Notes: generated by a model not told the origin, from the letters alone. A stretch of 7,609 nt of DNA from an uncultured Oscillibacter sp. (GCF_910579365.1 NZ_CAJTUX010000093.1:1-7609); one strand, 5' to 3'; positions 1 to 5,658 are shown, numbered from the stretch's first letter. Numbers and translations: made by a program.

Positions 1-164
1 CCCACCTTCCGGCCGGAGACGTGGCCGTTGGCGATGAAGACAATGGAGCGGTCCGGGTCCCGGCTGAGATCGTGGATGGCGACCTCGCAGTCGCTGCCGA
101 ACTGGGCGGCAATGCCGGCGGCCACCTGGCGCAGCAGCTCTAATTTGCTGTTTTCCGTGGGCAA
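1..164 (-). CDS. YheO-like PAS-domain transcriptional regulator, N-terminal part (cut by window edge)
   Basis: The leftward frame encodes 54 residues before the edge. The segment from about residue 21 to 54 (QFGSDCEVAIHDLS, then SIVFIANGHVSGRKV) is the typical opening of the YheO-like PAS domain. In this family the domain precedes a C-terminal helix-turn-helix; DauR of D-arginine catabolism is a characterised member. The DNA-binding part lies outside the window. The likely start is TTG at 164-162, just after a G-rich AAGGGGGAG stretch. That spacing is short, so the start is uncertain. An in-frame GTG at 200-198 has no ribosome site and would sit only about 8 bases after the predicted transcript start. 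The gene is divergent from the ygeY-type gene, so I infer that it controls that gene and perhaps itself. Its ligand is unknown. Confidence 0.85.
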   Translation of the reverse strand, partial: MPTENSKLELLRQVAAGIAAQFGSDCEVAIHDLSRDPDRSIVFIANGHVSGRKV

Positions 165-214
165 CTCCCCCTTTTTGGTGGATTTTTTGGGAAAAGACAC
201 TGATTCATACTAGC

Positions 215-243
215 ATCATACCACGGTTCTTTGGGGAAATCAA
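215..243 (-). promoter_or_regulatory. Promoter of the YheO-like regulator
   Basis: Read leftward, TTGATT (243-238) and TATGAT (220-215) are separated by 17 bases. TGG directly before the -10 box gives an extended -10. The predicted transcript start is near 208, leaving a leader of about 44 bases to the TTG start. Confidence 0.7.
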
Positions 244-247
244 CCGC

Positions 248-282
248 TTTTCAAAAAAATTTTTTGGTTTTCAAAAATTTTG
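248..282. repeat. Tandem TTTTCAAAAA-type AT-rich repeats between divergent promoters (possible operator)
   Basis: TTTTC followed by an A-run and a T-run occurs at 248-265 and again at 268-281. The two copies are offset by exactly 20 bases, about two helical turns. They lie between the -35 boxes of the divergent promoters, where an operator for the neighbouring regulator would be expected. The binding role is inference; plain AT-rich promoter spacer DNA is the alternative. Confidence 0.4.
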
Positions 283-283
283 T

Positions 284-311
284 TTGACAACGGGAAATCT
301 TGTGGTATGAT
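284..311 (+). promoter_or_regulatory. Promoter of the ygeY-ygeW-arcC series
   Basis: TTGACA (284-289) is followed after 16 bases by TATGAT (306-311), with TGG directly before it as an extended -10. The predicted transcript start is near 318, about 60 bases before the ygeY-type start codon. No other convincing promoter was seen before the terminator at 4260-4292. Confidence 0.8.
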
Positions 312-327
312 AAAGCTGTAAGGAACA

Positions 328-350
328 GACAGCAAATGCGCGGAGCTGTC
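328..350 (+). other. Small stem-loop in the 5' leader of the ygeY-type gene
   Basis: GACAGC (328-333) can pair with GCTGTC (345-350) around an 11-base loop. It lies between the predicted transcript start and the ribosome site CGGAGG at 365-370. It could be a modest RNA stem or a DNA dyad for a regulator. Six pairs is weak evidence. Confidence 0.35.
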
Positions 351-378
351 AAAATAAAATTTTACGGAGGTCGGCATT

Positions 379-1791
379 ATGGATTTCGAGAAGATCAAAT
401 CTGCGGCAGAGGGCTACAAGGCGGAAATGTCCCGGTTCCTGCGGGACATGATCTCCCACCCCAGCGAGAGCTGCGAGGAAAAAGAGGTCGTGATGTGCAT
501 CAAGGCCGAGATGGAGAAGCTGGGCTTTGACAAGGTGGAGATCGACGGCCTGGGCAACGTCATCGGCTGGATGGGCCAGGGCGAGAAGATCATCGCCATC
601 GACTCCCACATCGACACCGTGGGCATCGGCAACATCCAAAACTGGGAGGCCGACCCCTATCAGGGCTATGAGACGGAGGACGTCATCTATGGCCGGGGCG
701 GCAGCGACCAGGAGGGCGGCATGGCCTCCGCCGTGTACGGCGCCAAGATCATGAAGGACCTGGGTCTGATTCCCGAGGGGTACAAGATCATGGTCGTGGG
801 CTCCGTGCAGGAGGAGGACTGCGACGGCATGTGCTGGCAGTACATCGTGAACAAGTACTTCAACGGTCCCGAGGACGCCCGGAGCAAGATCGAGTTCGTC
901 ATCTCCACCGAGCCCACCGACGGCGGCATTTACCGGGGCCACCGGGGCCGCATGGAAATCCGGGTGGATGTGAAGGGCATCTCCTGCCACGGCTCCGCCC
1001 CCCACCGCGGCGACAACGCCATTTACAAGATGGCCGACATTCTCCAGGACGTCCGGGCCCTGAACGAGAACGGCGACGGCCCCTCCAACGAGGTCAAGGG
1101 CCTGGTGAAGATGCTGAACCCCGAGTTCAACCCCGAGCATTATGAGGACGCCCAGTTCCTGGGCCGGGGCACCTGCACCACCAGCCAGATTTTCTACACC
1201 TCCCCCAGCCGCTGCGCCGTGGCGGACAGCTGCTCCATCTCCATCGACCGCCGCATGACCGCCGGCGAGACCTGGGACTCCTGCCTGGAGGAAATCCGCC
1301 AGCTGCCCAGCGTGAAGAAGTACGGCGACGATGTGAAGGTCTCCATGTACATGTACGACCGTCCCGCCTGGACCGGCACCGTCTATGAGACCGAGTGCTT
1401 CTTCCCCACCTGGATCAACAAGGCCGGCGCGGCCCATGTCCAGGCTCTGGTGGACGCCCACCACGCCCTCTGGGGCGAGGAGCGCATCGGCCACGCCGAC
1501 GCCGACGAGAGCAAGGACGCCATGCACCTGCGCACCGGCCGTCCCCTGACGGACAAGTGGACCTTCTCCACCAACTGCGTGTCCATCCAGGGCCGGTACG
1601 GCATCCCCTGCGTGGGCTTCGGCCCCGGCGCGGAGTCTCAGGCCCACGCCCCCAACGAGATCACCTGGAAGCAGGATCTGGTGACCTGCGCCGCGCTGTA
1701 CGCCGCCGCGATCCCCCTGTACAAGCCGGAGAACAAGACCGCCGACGTGACGGAGTTCCGCCAGAGCCTGACGGACAACGACATTAAATAA
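379..1791 (+). CDS. ygeY: YgeY-family M20 metallohydrolase (putative peptidase/amidohydrolase)
   Basis: This 470-residue cytoplasmic protein has the M20/ArgE/DapE dizinc layout. H77 and D79 lie in SHIDT, metal-bridging D110 in GRGGSD, the general base and metal ligand are E145-E146 in VQEED, E178 is in STEPTD, H204 is in the lid-domain motif CHGSAPHRG, and the last metal ligand is H423 in QAHAPNE. By family knowledge the lid/dimerisation domain runs from roughly residue 190 to 310. The overall sequence matches the YgeY branch, linked by gene context to selenium-dependent purine catabolism. It is some tens of residues longer than the E. coli protein as I remember it (about 400). The start is fixed by CGGAGG 8 bases upstream. 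Beside a YgeW-type transferase and a carbamate kinase, it probably hydrolyses a ureido or acyl-amino intermediate. The exact substrate is not shown by the sequence. Confidence 0.9.
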   Translation: MDFEKIKSAAEGYKAEMSRFLRDMISHPSESCEEKEVVMCIKAEMEKLGFDKVEIDGLGNVIGWMGQGEKIIAIDSHIDTVGIGNIQNWEADPYQGYETEDVIYGRGGSDQEGGMASAVYGAKIMKDLGLIPEGYKIMVVGSVQEEDCDGMCWQYIVNKYFNGPEDARSKIEFVISTEPTDGGIYRGHRGRMEIRVDVKGISCHGSAPHRGDNAIYKMADILQDVRALNENGDGPSNEVKGLVKMLNPEFNPEHYEDAQFLGRGTCTTSQIFYTSPSRCAVADSCSISIDRRMTAGETWDSCLEEIRQLPSVKKYGDDVKVSMYMYDRPAWTGTVYETECFFPTWINKAGAAHVQALVDAHHALWGEERIGHADADESKDAMHLRTGRPLTDKWTFSTNCVSIQGRYGIPCVGFGPGAESQAHAPNEITWKQDLVTCAALYAAAIPLYKPENKTADVTEFRQSLTDNDIK

Positions 1792-1810
1792 AGCAGGGAA
1801 TCACCCTGTA

Positions 1811-1834
1811 GGGGCGGACCTGCGCGTCCGCCCC
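1811..1834. repeat. Short intergenic palindrome (GGGGCGGAC / GTCCGCCCC)
   Basis: GGGGCGGAC (1811-1819) and GTCCGCCCC (1826-1834) form a perfect 9-pair stem with a 6-base loop, preceded by TGTA. I recognise the TGTAGGGGCGGAC form as like short palindromic repeats scattered between genes in many gut Clostridia. Copy number cannot be tested inside this window. There is no T-run after it, so it is not a standard terminator. Confidence 0.6.
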
Positions 1835-1858
1835 CGGTACATGGGCGCTTGCGGGGAA

Positions 1859-1884
1859 ATGGCCTGATCCCCTGGTCAGGCCAT
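1859..1884. other. Second hairpin in the ygeY-ygeW gap
   Basis: ATGGCCTGA (1859-1867) pairs perfectly with TCAGGCCAT (1876-1884) around an 8-base loop. No T-run follows (CCCTCTTC), so intrinsic termination is unlikely. It may be an mRNA processing or stability element, or the far end of the same inserted repeat. Confidence 0.55.
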
Positions 1885-1885
1885 C

Positions 1886-1934
1886 CCTCTTCAAACCCGG
1901 CGCTCTCAGGCTATGCCTCCCAAACCCCGGCGCT
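1886..1934. repeat. Imperfect direct repeat in the ygeY-ygeW gap
   Basis: CAAACCCGGCGCT at 1892-1904 recurs as CAAACCCCGGCGCT at 1921-1934, with one extra C. Both copies are preceded by CCTC, at 1886-1889 and 1916-1919. The offset is 30 bases. This suggests a local duplication or the arms of a small repeat element. Confidence 0.5.
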
Positions 1935-1999
1935 TCCCTGTGGGATCCGCTTCTCTGAACGGTCCAATTTTTCCGGTAACGGGATGCCAAATAAAATAT

Positions 2000-2005
2000 A
2001 AGGAG
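2000..2005 (+). promoter_or_regulatory. Ribosome site that fixes the ygeW start
   Basis: AAGGAG lies 9 bases before ATG 2015-2017. An in-frame ATG at 1913 has no such site and adds 34 residues unlike the family, so 2015 is the start. Confidence 0.85.
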
Positions 2006-2014
2006 ATTTTGATT

Positions 2015-3205
2015 ATGTCTAAGACCATCGAGCTGGCGCAGCACCTGGAAAAGCTGCACATCAACAACATGTACAAGTCCGACTTCTACTGGACCTGGGA
2101 CAAGACCGACGAGGAGCTGGACGCCATCTTCACCGTGGCCGACGCCCTGCGGGACCTCCGGGAGCGCAACAAGTCCACCCGCATCTTTGACTCGGGCCTT
2201 GGCATCTCCATCTTCCGGGACAACTCTACCCGGACCCGCTTCTCCTTTGCCTCCGCCTGCAACCTGCTGGGCCTGAACGTCCAGGACCTGGACGAGAAGA
2301 AATCCCAGATCGCCCACGGTGAGACCGTCCGTGAGACCGCCAACATGGTCTCCTTCATGGCCGACGTCATCGGCATCCGGGACGACATGTTCATTGGCGA
2401 GGGCCACAAGTATCAGAAGACCTTCATGGACGCCGTGAAGGAGGGCTACCGGGACGGCATCCTGGAGCAGCAGCCTACCCTGGTGAACCTCCAGTGCGAC
2501 GTGGACCACCCCACCCAGTGCATGGCCGACATGCTCCACATCATCCATCAGTTCGGCGGCGTGGAGAACCTCAAGGGCAAGAAGATCGCCATGACCTGGG
2601 CCTACTCCCCCTCCTATGGCAAGCCCCTGTCCGTTCCCCAGGGCGTCATCGGACTGATGACCCGCTTCGGCATGGACGTGGTCCTGGCCCATCCCGAGGG
2701 CTATGACGTCATGCCCGAGGTCGAGGAGATCGCCAAGAAGAACGCCGCCGCCACCGGCGGAAGCTACAAGAAGGTCGCCACCATGGAAGAGGCCTTCCAG
2801 GACGCGGATATCGTCTATCCCAAGAGCTGGGCTCCCTTCGCCGCCATGGAGGAGCGGACCAAGCTCTATCAGGCCGGCGACCAGGCGGGCATCGACGCTC
2901 TGGAGAAGAAGCTCCTGGCTCAGAACGCCCAGCACAAGAACTGGTCCTGCACCGAGGAGATGATGAAGCGCACCCGGAACGGCTCCGCCCTGTATCTCCA
3001 CTGCCTGCCCGCCGACATCACCGGCCTCAGCTGCCCCGAGGGCGAGGTGGACAACTCCGTGTTCGACCGGTATCTGGTGCCCCTGTACAAGGAGGCCAGC
3101 TATAAGCCCTATGTCATCGCCGCCATGATTATGATGAGCAAGGTGAAGGACCCCGTGTCCGCCCTGATGGCTCTGGACGCCGCGGACAAGAGAAAGTTCT
3201 TCTGA
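2015..3205 (+). CDS. ygeW: YgeW-type knotted carbamoyltransferase (ATCase/OTCase superfamily)
   Basis: This 396-residue protein has the same length as I recall for E. coli YgeW, described as an ancestral catabolic transcarbamylase. The carbamoyl-phosphate site STRTR is at residues 71-75 within FRDNSTRTRFS. The second phosphate-site motif DHPTQ is at 164-168. The ornithine-carbamoyltransferase-like HCLPAD is at 329-334. The N-terminal half binds carbamoyl phosphate and the C-terminal half holds the acceptor amine. Family knowledge places it in the cytoplasm, probably as a trimer. With a carbamate kinase next door it probably works in the breakdown direction, releasing carbamoyl phosphate from a ureido compound. 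Its true acceptor is not known to me. It follows the ygeY-type gene after 223 bases and lacks a clear promoter of its own. Confidence 0.9.
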   Translation: MSKTIELAQHLEKLHINNMYKSDFYWTWDKTDEELDAIFTVADALRDLRERNKSTRIFDSGLGISIFRDNSTRTRFSFASACNLLGLNVQDLDEKKSQIAHGETVRETANMVSFMADVIGIRDDMFIGEGHKYQKTFMDAVKEGYRDGILEQQPTLVNLQCDVDHPTQCMADMLHIIHQFGGVENLKGKKIAMTWAYSPSYGKPLSVPQGVIGLMTRFGMDVVLAHPEGYDVMPEVEEIAKKNAAATGGSYKKVATMEEAFQDADIVYPKSWAPFAAMEERTKLYQAGDQAGIDALEKKLLAQNAQHKNWSCTEEMMKRTRNGSALYLHCLPADITGLSCPEGEVDNSVFDRYLVPLYKEASYKPYVIAAMIMMSKVKDPVSALMALDAADKRKFF

Positions 3206-3241
3206 GATTATTTTCCGGCAGTACGGTCATACTAACGGTCA

Positions 3242-3267
3242 CGGGCCCCGGAGCTTTTCGGGGCCCG
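3242..3267. other. Strong GC hairpin between ygeW and arcC
   Basis: CGGGCCCCG (3242-3250) pairs perfectly with CGGGGCCCG (3259-3267). Two more inner pairs (one G·T, one A-T) leave a 4-base loop. The following bases are GACCCGATC, without a T-run, so full termination is unlikely. Partial termination or protection of the upstream mRNA end is possible. The short repeat ACGGTCA occurs just before it, at 3223-3229 and 3235-3241. Confidence 0.6.
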
Positions 3268-3303
3268 GACCCGATCAATAAACGAAGAAGAGGATGCTGA
3301 AAT

Positions 3304-4245
3304 ATGGCTGAGCGTATCGTCATCGCCCTGGGCGGCAATGCCCTGGGCAACAATCTCCCCGAGCAGATGATTGCCGTGAAGCAGACCGCCAAGGCCATCG
3401 TGGACCTGATCGAGCAGGGCCATCAGGTGGTAATCGCCCACGGAAACGGACCCCAGGTGGGCATGATTCAAAACGCCATGACCGAGCTGACCCGGTCCGA
3501 CCCGGAGAAGTATATCCCCTGCCCCCTGTCCGTGTGCGTGGCCATGAGCCAGGGCTATATTGGCTATGACCTCCAGAACGGCCTGCGGGAGGAGCTGTTG
3601 GACCGGGGAATCAACAAGGGCGTGGCCACCGTTCTCACCCAGGTGGAGGTGGACCCCCAGGACCCCGCCTTTGAGAATCCCACCAAACCCATCGGCGCCT
3701 TCATGACGAAGGAGGAGGCCGACATTCTGGTGAAGGAGCGGGACTATAAGGTGGTGGAGGACGCCGGGCGGGGCTACCGCCGGGTGGTGGCCTCTCCCAA
3801 GCCCGTGTCCATCGTGGAGATTCAGTCCATCCAGGACATGGTGGAGGCCGGTCTGGTGGTGGTGGCTTGCGGAGGCGGCGGCATCCCCGTGTTCAAGACC
3901 GAGGGACACCATCTGAAGGGCGCGGCGGCGGTCATTGACAAGGACTTCGCCAGCGAGAAGCTGGCCGAACAGCTGAACGCCGACACCCTCATTATCCTCA
4001 CCGCGGTGGAGAAGGTGGCCATCAACTTCGGCAAGCCCGACGTGAAGTGGCTGGATTCCCTCACTCCCGCCCAGGCCCGCCAGTATATCGAAGAGGGGCA
4101 TTTTGCCCCGGGCTCCATGCTGCCCAAGGTGGAGGCGGCCTTGAAGTTCGCCGAGTCCCGCCCGGGCCGCCGGGCGCTCATCACCCTTCTGGAGAAGGCG
4201 GGAGCCGGCGTGGCCGGAGAGACCGGCACCACCATTTCCGCGTAA
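3304..4245 (+). CDS. arcC: Carbamate kinase
   Basis: This 313-residue protein is a typical length for carbamate kinase. It has the family motifs in order: VIALGGNAL near residue 6, HGNGPQVG at 46-53, PTKPIG at 126-131, EDAGRGYRRVVASPKP at 152-167, ACGGGGIPV at 188-196, VIDKDFAS at 210-217 and GSMLPKVEAAL at 270-280. The enzyme converts carbamoyl phosphate and ADP to ATP, CO2 and ammonia in the cytoplasm, which is the energy-yielding step after a catabolic carbamoyltransferase. Its E. coli counterpart beside ygeW is yqeA. An AAGAGGA-type ribosome site lies about 9 bases before the ATG. The gene follows ygeW after 98 bases and ends 14 bases before a strong terminator. There is no arginine deiminase in view, so its carbamoyl phosphate most likely comes from the YgeW-type enzyme. 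Confidence 0.95.
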   Translation: MAERIVIALGGNALGNNLPEQMIAVKQTAKAIVDLIEQGHQVVIAHGNGPQVGMIQNAMTELTRSDPEKYIPCPLSVCVAMSQGYIGYDLQNGLREELLDRGINKGVATVLTQVEVDPQDPAFENPTKPIGAFMTKEEADILVKERDYKVVEDAGRGYRRVVASPKPVSIVEIQSIQDMVEAGLVVVACGGGGIPVFKTEGHHLKGAAAVIDKDFASEKLAEQLNADTLIILTAVEKVAINFGKPDVKWLDSLTPAQARQYIEEGHFAPGSMLPKVEAALKFAESRPGRRALITLLEKAGAGVAGETGTTISA

Positions 4246-4259
4246 ACGCATAAAAATAT

Positions 4260-4292
4260 AAGGAGGGCCCTCCATCGGAGGGTCCTCCTTTT
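4260..4292. terminator. Bidirectional intrinsic terminator between arcC and the PfkB kinase
   Basis: AAGGAGGGCCCTCC (4260-4273) pairs with GGAGGGTCCTCCTT (4277-4290), with one G·T pair and a 3-base loop. TTTT follows on the plus strand (4289-4292). On the minus strand the stem is followed by TATATTTTTATG (4259 down to 4248). It can therefore stop both convergent transcripts. Confidence 0.9.
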
Positions 4293-4305
4293 CGCGCCGG
4301 AGCGC

Positions 4306-5187
4306 TTAATAAAATTCCCGGATGTAGGCCAGCACGTCTTCCCGGCTGCCCTGGAAGGGGCCGGGGGTCTCCATCTTCAGGGAGACCAGGGCCGTGCAGT
4401 AGAGCAGGGCCTCCTCCACGCCCGCCCGGCGGCGCTCCGTGATGTACCCGGCGAAGGTGGTGTCCCCCCGCCCCGTGCGGCCGGAGAGGTTTCGGGCCTT
4501 GATGGGGCAGGTGTAAACCTTCTCGCCGTCATAGGCCAGAACCTCGGTGTTGTGGGTGATGAGGACCTCCTTCGCCCCCCAGCTGTGGAGCAGCTTCGCC
4601 GCCTCCACCCGGTCCGTCAGGCCGGTGAGAATTTCCGCCTCGGCGGCGTCGGTCTTCAAATAGTCGATGCAGGGGAGGTATTCCTTCTTCTCCGCCCAGT
4701 CATGGAAGGCCATGGTCTTGTCCGGCTCCACGTGCCGGAGGAGGCACTGGACGTCCACGGCCACCTTGCCGTGCTTCGCCGCCTCGGCGAAGAGGGGACC
4801 GTCAAAGTCGCCGTAGACCAGGCCGGCAAAGTGGTAGATGGCGGCCTCGACATCCGGGAGCTCCTCAAAGCGGAAGGGGTCGCACACGCCCATGGAGGTG
4901 CAGGAGCGCTTCTCCTTGTCGGCGGTGAAGTACTGGTTGCGGATGGAGCAGGTGGCCTTGGAGGGCTTCCAGTACAAATCCGCGCCGGAATCCCGGAAGC
5001 GAGCCTCCACGTCGGCGTCGGCGGGGTTCAGCTTGGTGAAGAGGGCGGTCCGGTTCCCGCTTCTGGCGGCGGCGAAGCCGGAGGCCACCACCGCCCCGCC
5101 GACCTCCCTGCGCTCATTCCCCTGGTAGTCGATATTGTGGTCCAGGGACACCGGGCCGATGACCAGTACGTCGTATTGCTGTTTCAT
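4306..5187 (-). CDS. PfkB-family (ribokinase-like) carbohydrate/nucleoside kinase
   Basis: This 293-residue leftward protein has the ribokinase fold motifs. YDVLVIGPVSLDHNI lies at the N-terminus, a GGA...ASGFAAARSG stretch at about residues 30-44 is the substrate-side region, LKTDAAEAEILTG is at 177-189, and the second PfkB signature GRTGRGDTTFAG is at 236-247. In that signature D242 is the catalytic base and the usual GAGD reads GRGD. The enzyme should phosphorylate a sugar, nucleoside or related alcohol with ATP; I cannot name the substrate. The ATG at 5187 is chosen because GGAG lies 6 bases upstream; the ATG at 5199 has no ribosome site. It faces the arcC gene across a shared terminator and has its own promoter. 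Adjacency to a purine-like catabolic cassette makes a nucleoside or ribose-type substrate conceivable, but this is speculation. Confidence 0.9.
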   Translation of the reverse strand: MKQQYDVLVIGPVSLDHNIDYQGNERREVGGAVVASGFAAARSGNRTALFTKLNPADADVEARFRDSGADLYWKPSKATCSIRNQYFTADKEKRSCTSMGVCDPFRFEELPDVEAAIYHFAGLVYGDFDGPLFAEAAKHGKVAVDVQCLLRHVEPDKTMAFHDWAEKKEYLPCIDYLKTDAAEAEILTGLTDRVEAAKLLHSWGAKEVLITHNTEVLAYDGEKVYTCPIKARNLSGRTGRGDTTFAGYITERRRAGVEEALLYCTALVSLKMETPGPFQGSREDVLAYIREFY

Positions 5188-5193
5188 AGGCGT

Positions 5194-5197
5194 CTCC
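5194..5197 (-). promoter_or_regulatory. Ribosome site deciding the PfkB kinase start
   Basis: On the minus strand GGAG (5197-5194) lies 6 bases before ATG 5187-5185. This favours that start over the ATG four codons upstream at 5199, which overlaps it. Confidence 0.7.
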
Positions 5198-5228
5198 ATT
5201 CTGCCGCAGGCGGCTTGTAATACGCTTC

Positions 5229-5257
5229 ATTATAAACCGGATTTTGAGAATGCGCAA
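5229..5257 (-). promoter_or_regulatory. Promoter of the PfkB kinase
   Basis: Read leftward, TTGCGC (5257-5252) and a perfect TATAAT (5234-5229) are separated by 17 bases. The predicted transcript start is near 5222, about 35 bases before the ATG at 5187. Confidence 0.75.
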
Positions 5258-5350
5258 GCGGAGCGGCGTTGTCTGAAAAAGAAAAGTGGGGTCTGATGGC
5301 AGATACAGGGAAAGATTCCGTCATTTTTTACGACAGAGAAGCGGAGTGGC

Positions 5351-5461
5351 GGCGTGTTTTCGTAAAATCATCCGGAAAAACGGCCCGGTTTCATTTTTTT
5401 GTTGCGCTTTGTCCATCGGAAATGTATAATAACAAACCAAGACAGGCGGAGGCGTGTTTTC
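5351..5461 (+). repeat. 11-base direct repeat flanking the ilv promoter
   Basis: GGCGTGTTTTC occurs at 5351-5361 and 5451-5461, exactly 100 bases apart. One copy is upstream of the ilv promoter and the other is in the early transcript. A protein site or chance is possible. The stretch from 5258 to 5401 shows no supportable gene or other element. Confidence 0.35.
5402..5430 (+). promoter_or_regulatory. Promoter of the ilv leader and ilvBN operon
   Basis: TTGCGC (5402-5407), 17 bases, then a perfect TATAAT (5425-5430). The predicted transcript start is near 5437, giving a leader of about 315 bases before ilvB. It uses the same -35/-10 hexamers and spacing as the divergent kinase promoter. Confidence 0.8.
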
Positions 5462-5471
5462 ACGGGAAAAC
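5456..5471 (+). other. AT-rich stem-loop early in the ilv leader RNA
   Basis: GTTTTC (5456-5461) pairs with GAAAAC (5466-5471) around a 4-base loop. It lies about 20 bases into the predicted transcript. It could protect the 5' end or be incidental. Confidence 0.35.
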
Positions 5472-5488
5472 GGGCCGGCCGCCGGGTG

Positions 5489-5504
5489 GCCGCGCATACG
5501 CGGC
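5489..5504 (+). other. GC stem-loop touching the leader-peptide ribosome site
   Basis: GCCGCG (5489-5494) pairs with CGCGGC (5499-5504) around a CATA loop. It ends directly against the GGAGG ribosome site at 5505-5509. It may tune how well the leader peptide is translated, which in turn sets attenuation. That role is inferred. Confidence 0.45.
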
Positions 5505-5514
5505 GGAGGTTCTC

Positions 5515-5658
5515 ATGTTGATGACCACTGCTCTCAACAGCATTCTGGGCCTGTACATTATTCTGGTTCTGGTACTGGTGGTTCTGGTGCCGAAAAAGAA
5601 TAGTGCGTTTGGTCATGCGCGAAACAGGGGCGCGGGGAATCCAGGAAACACGGTGTGA
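5515..5658 (+). CDS. ilv operon leader peptide (branched-chain amino acid attenuator peptide)
   Basis: This 47-codon reading frame starts at ATG 5515, 5 bases after GGAGG; a second in-frame ATG is at 5521. Residues 10-25 (ILGLYIILVLVLVVLV) hold 14 Ile/Leu/Val in 16 residues, just what a ribosome needs to sense charged Ile, Leu and Val tRNAs. The frame continues with PKKN and a Gly/Asn/Arg-rich tail to TGA at 5656-5658, 28 bases before the attenuator stem. It lies between a good promoter and ilvB, which encodes branched-chain synthesis. The long 22-residue tail after the control codons is longer than in the E. coli ilv leaders. A small membrane peptide is the alternative reading, but the RNA pairings built on the same codons argue for attenuation. 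Confidence 0.85.
   Translation: MLMTTALNSILGLYIILVLVLVVLVPKKNSAFGHARNRGAGNPGNTV

Noticed and set aside
349..1647. Long leftward open frame of 432 codons opposite the ygeY-type gene
   Set aside because: It is a low-complexity Ala/Gly/Val/His/Leu-rich mirror of a GC-rich coding strand, with no family motifs and no ribosome site. Similar mirrors lie opposite ygeW, arcC and ilvB.
1859..1891. Intrinsic terminator after the ygeY-type gene
   Set aside because: The hairpin is good but is followed by CCCTCTTC and not by a T-run.
1969..1997. A separate promoter for ygeW (TTTTCC-like, then TAAAAT)
   Set aside because: The -35 does not match the consensus and the -10 is weak. The AT-richness is explained by the ribosome-site region.
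1913..2014. ATG at 1913 as the ygeW start
   Set aside because: The extra 34 residues are unlike the family, overlap the direct repeat and have no ribosome site. ATG 2015 has AAGGAG and gives the expected 396 residues.
5269..5514. N-terminal extension of the leader-peptide frame from 5269 (129 codons)
   Set aside because: It would begin well before the strong promoter at 5402-5430, has no ribosome site and no recognisable domain. Only the last 47 codons have support.
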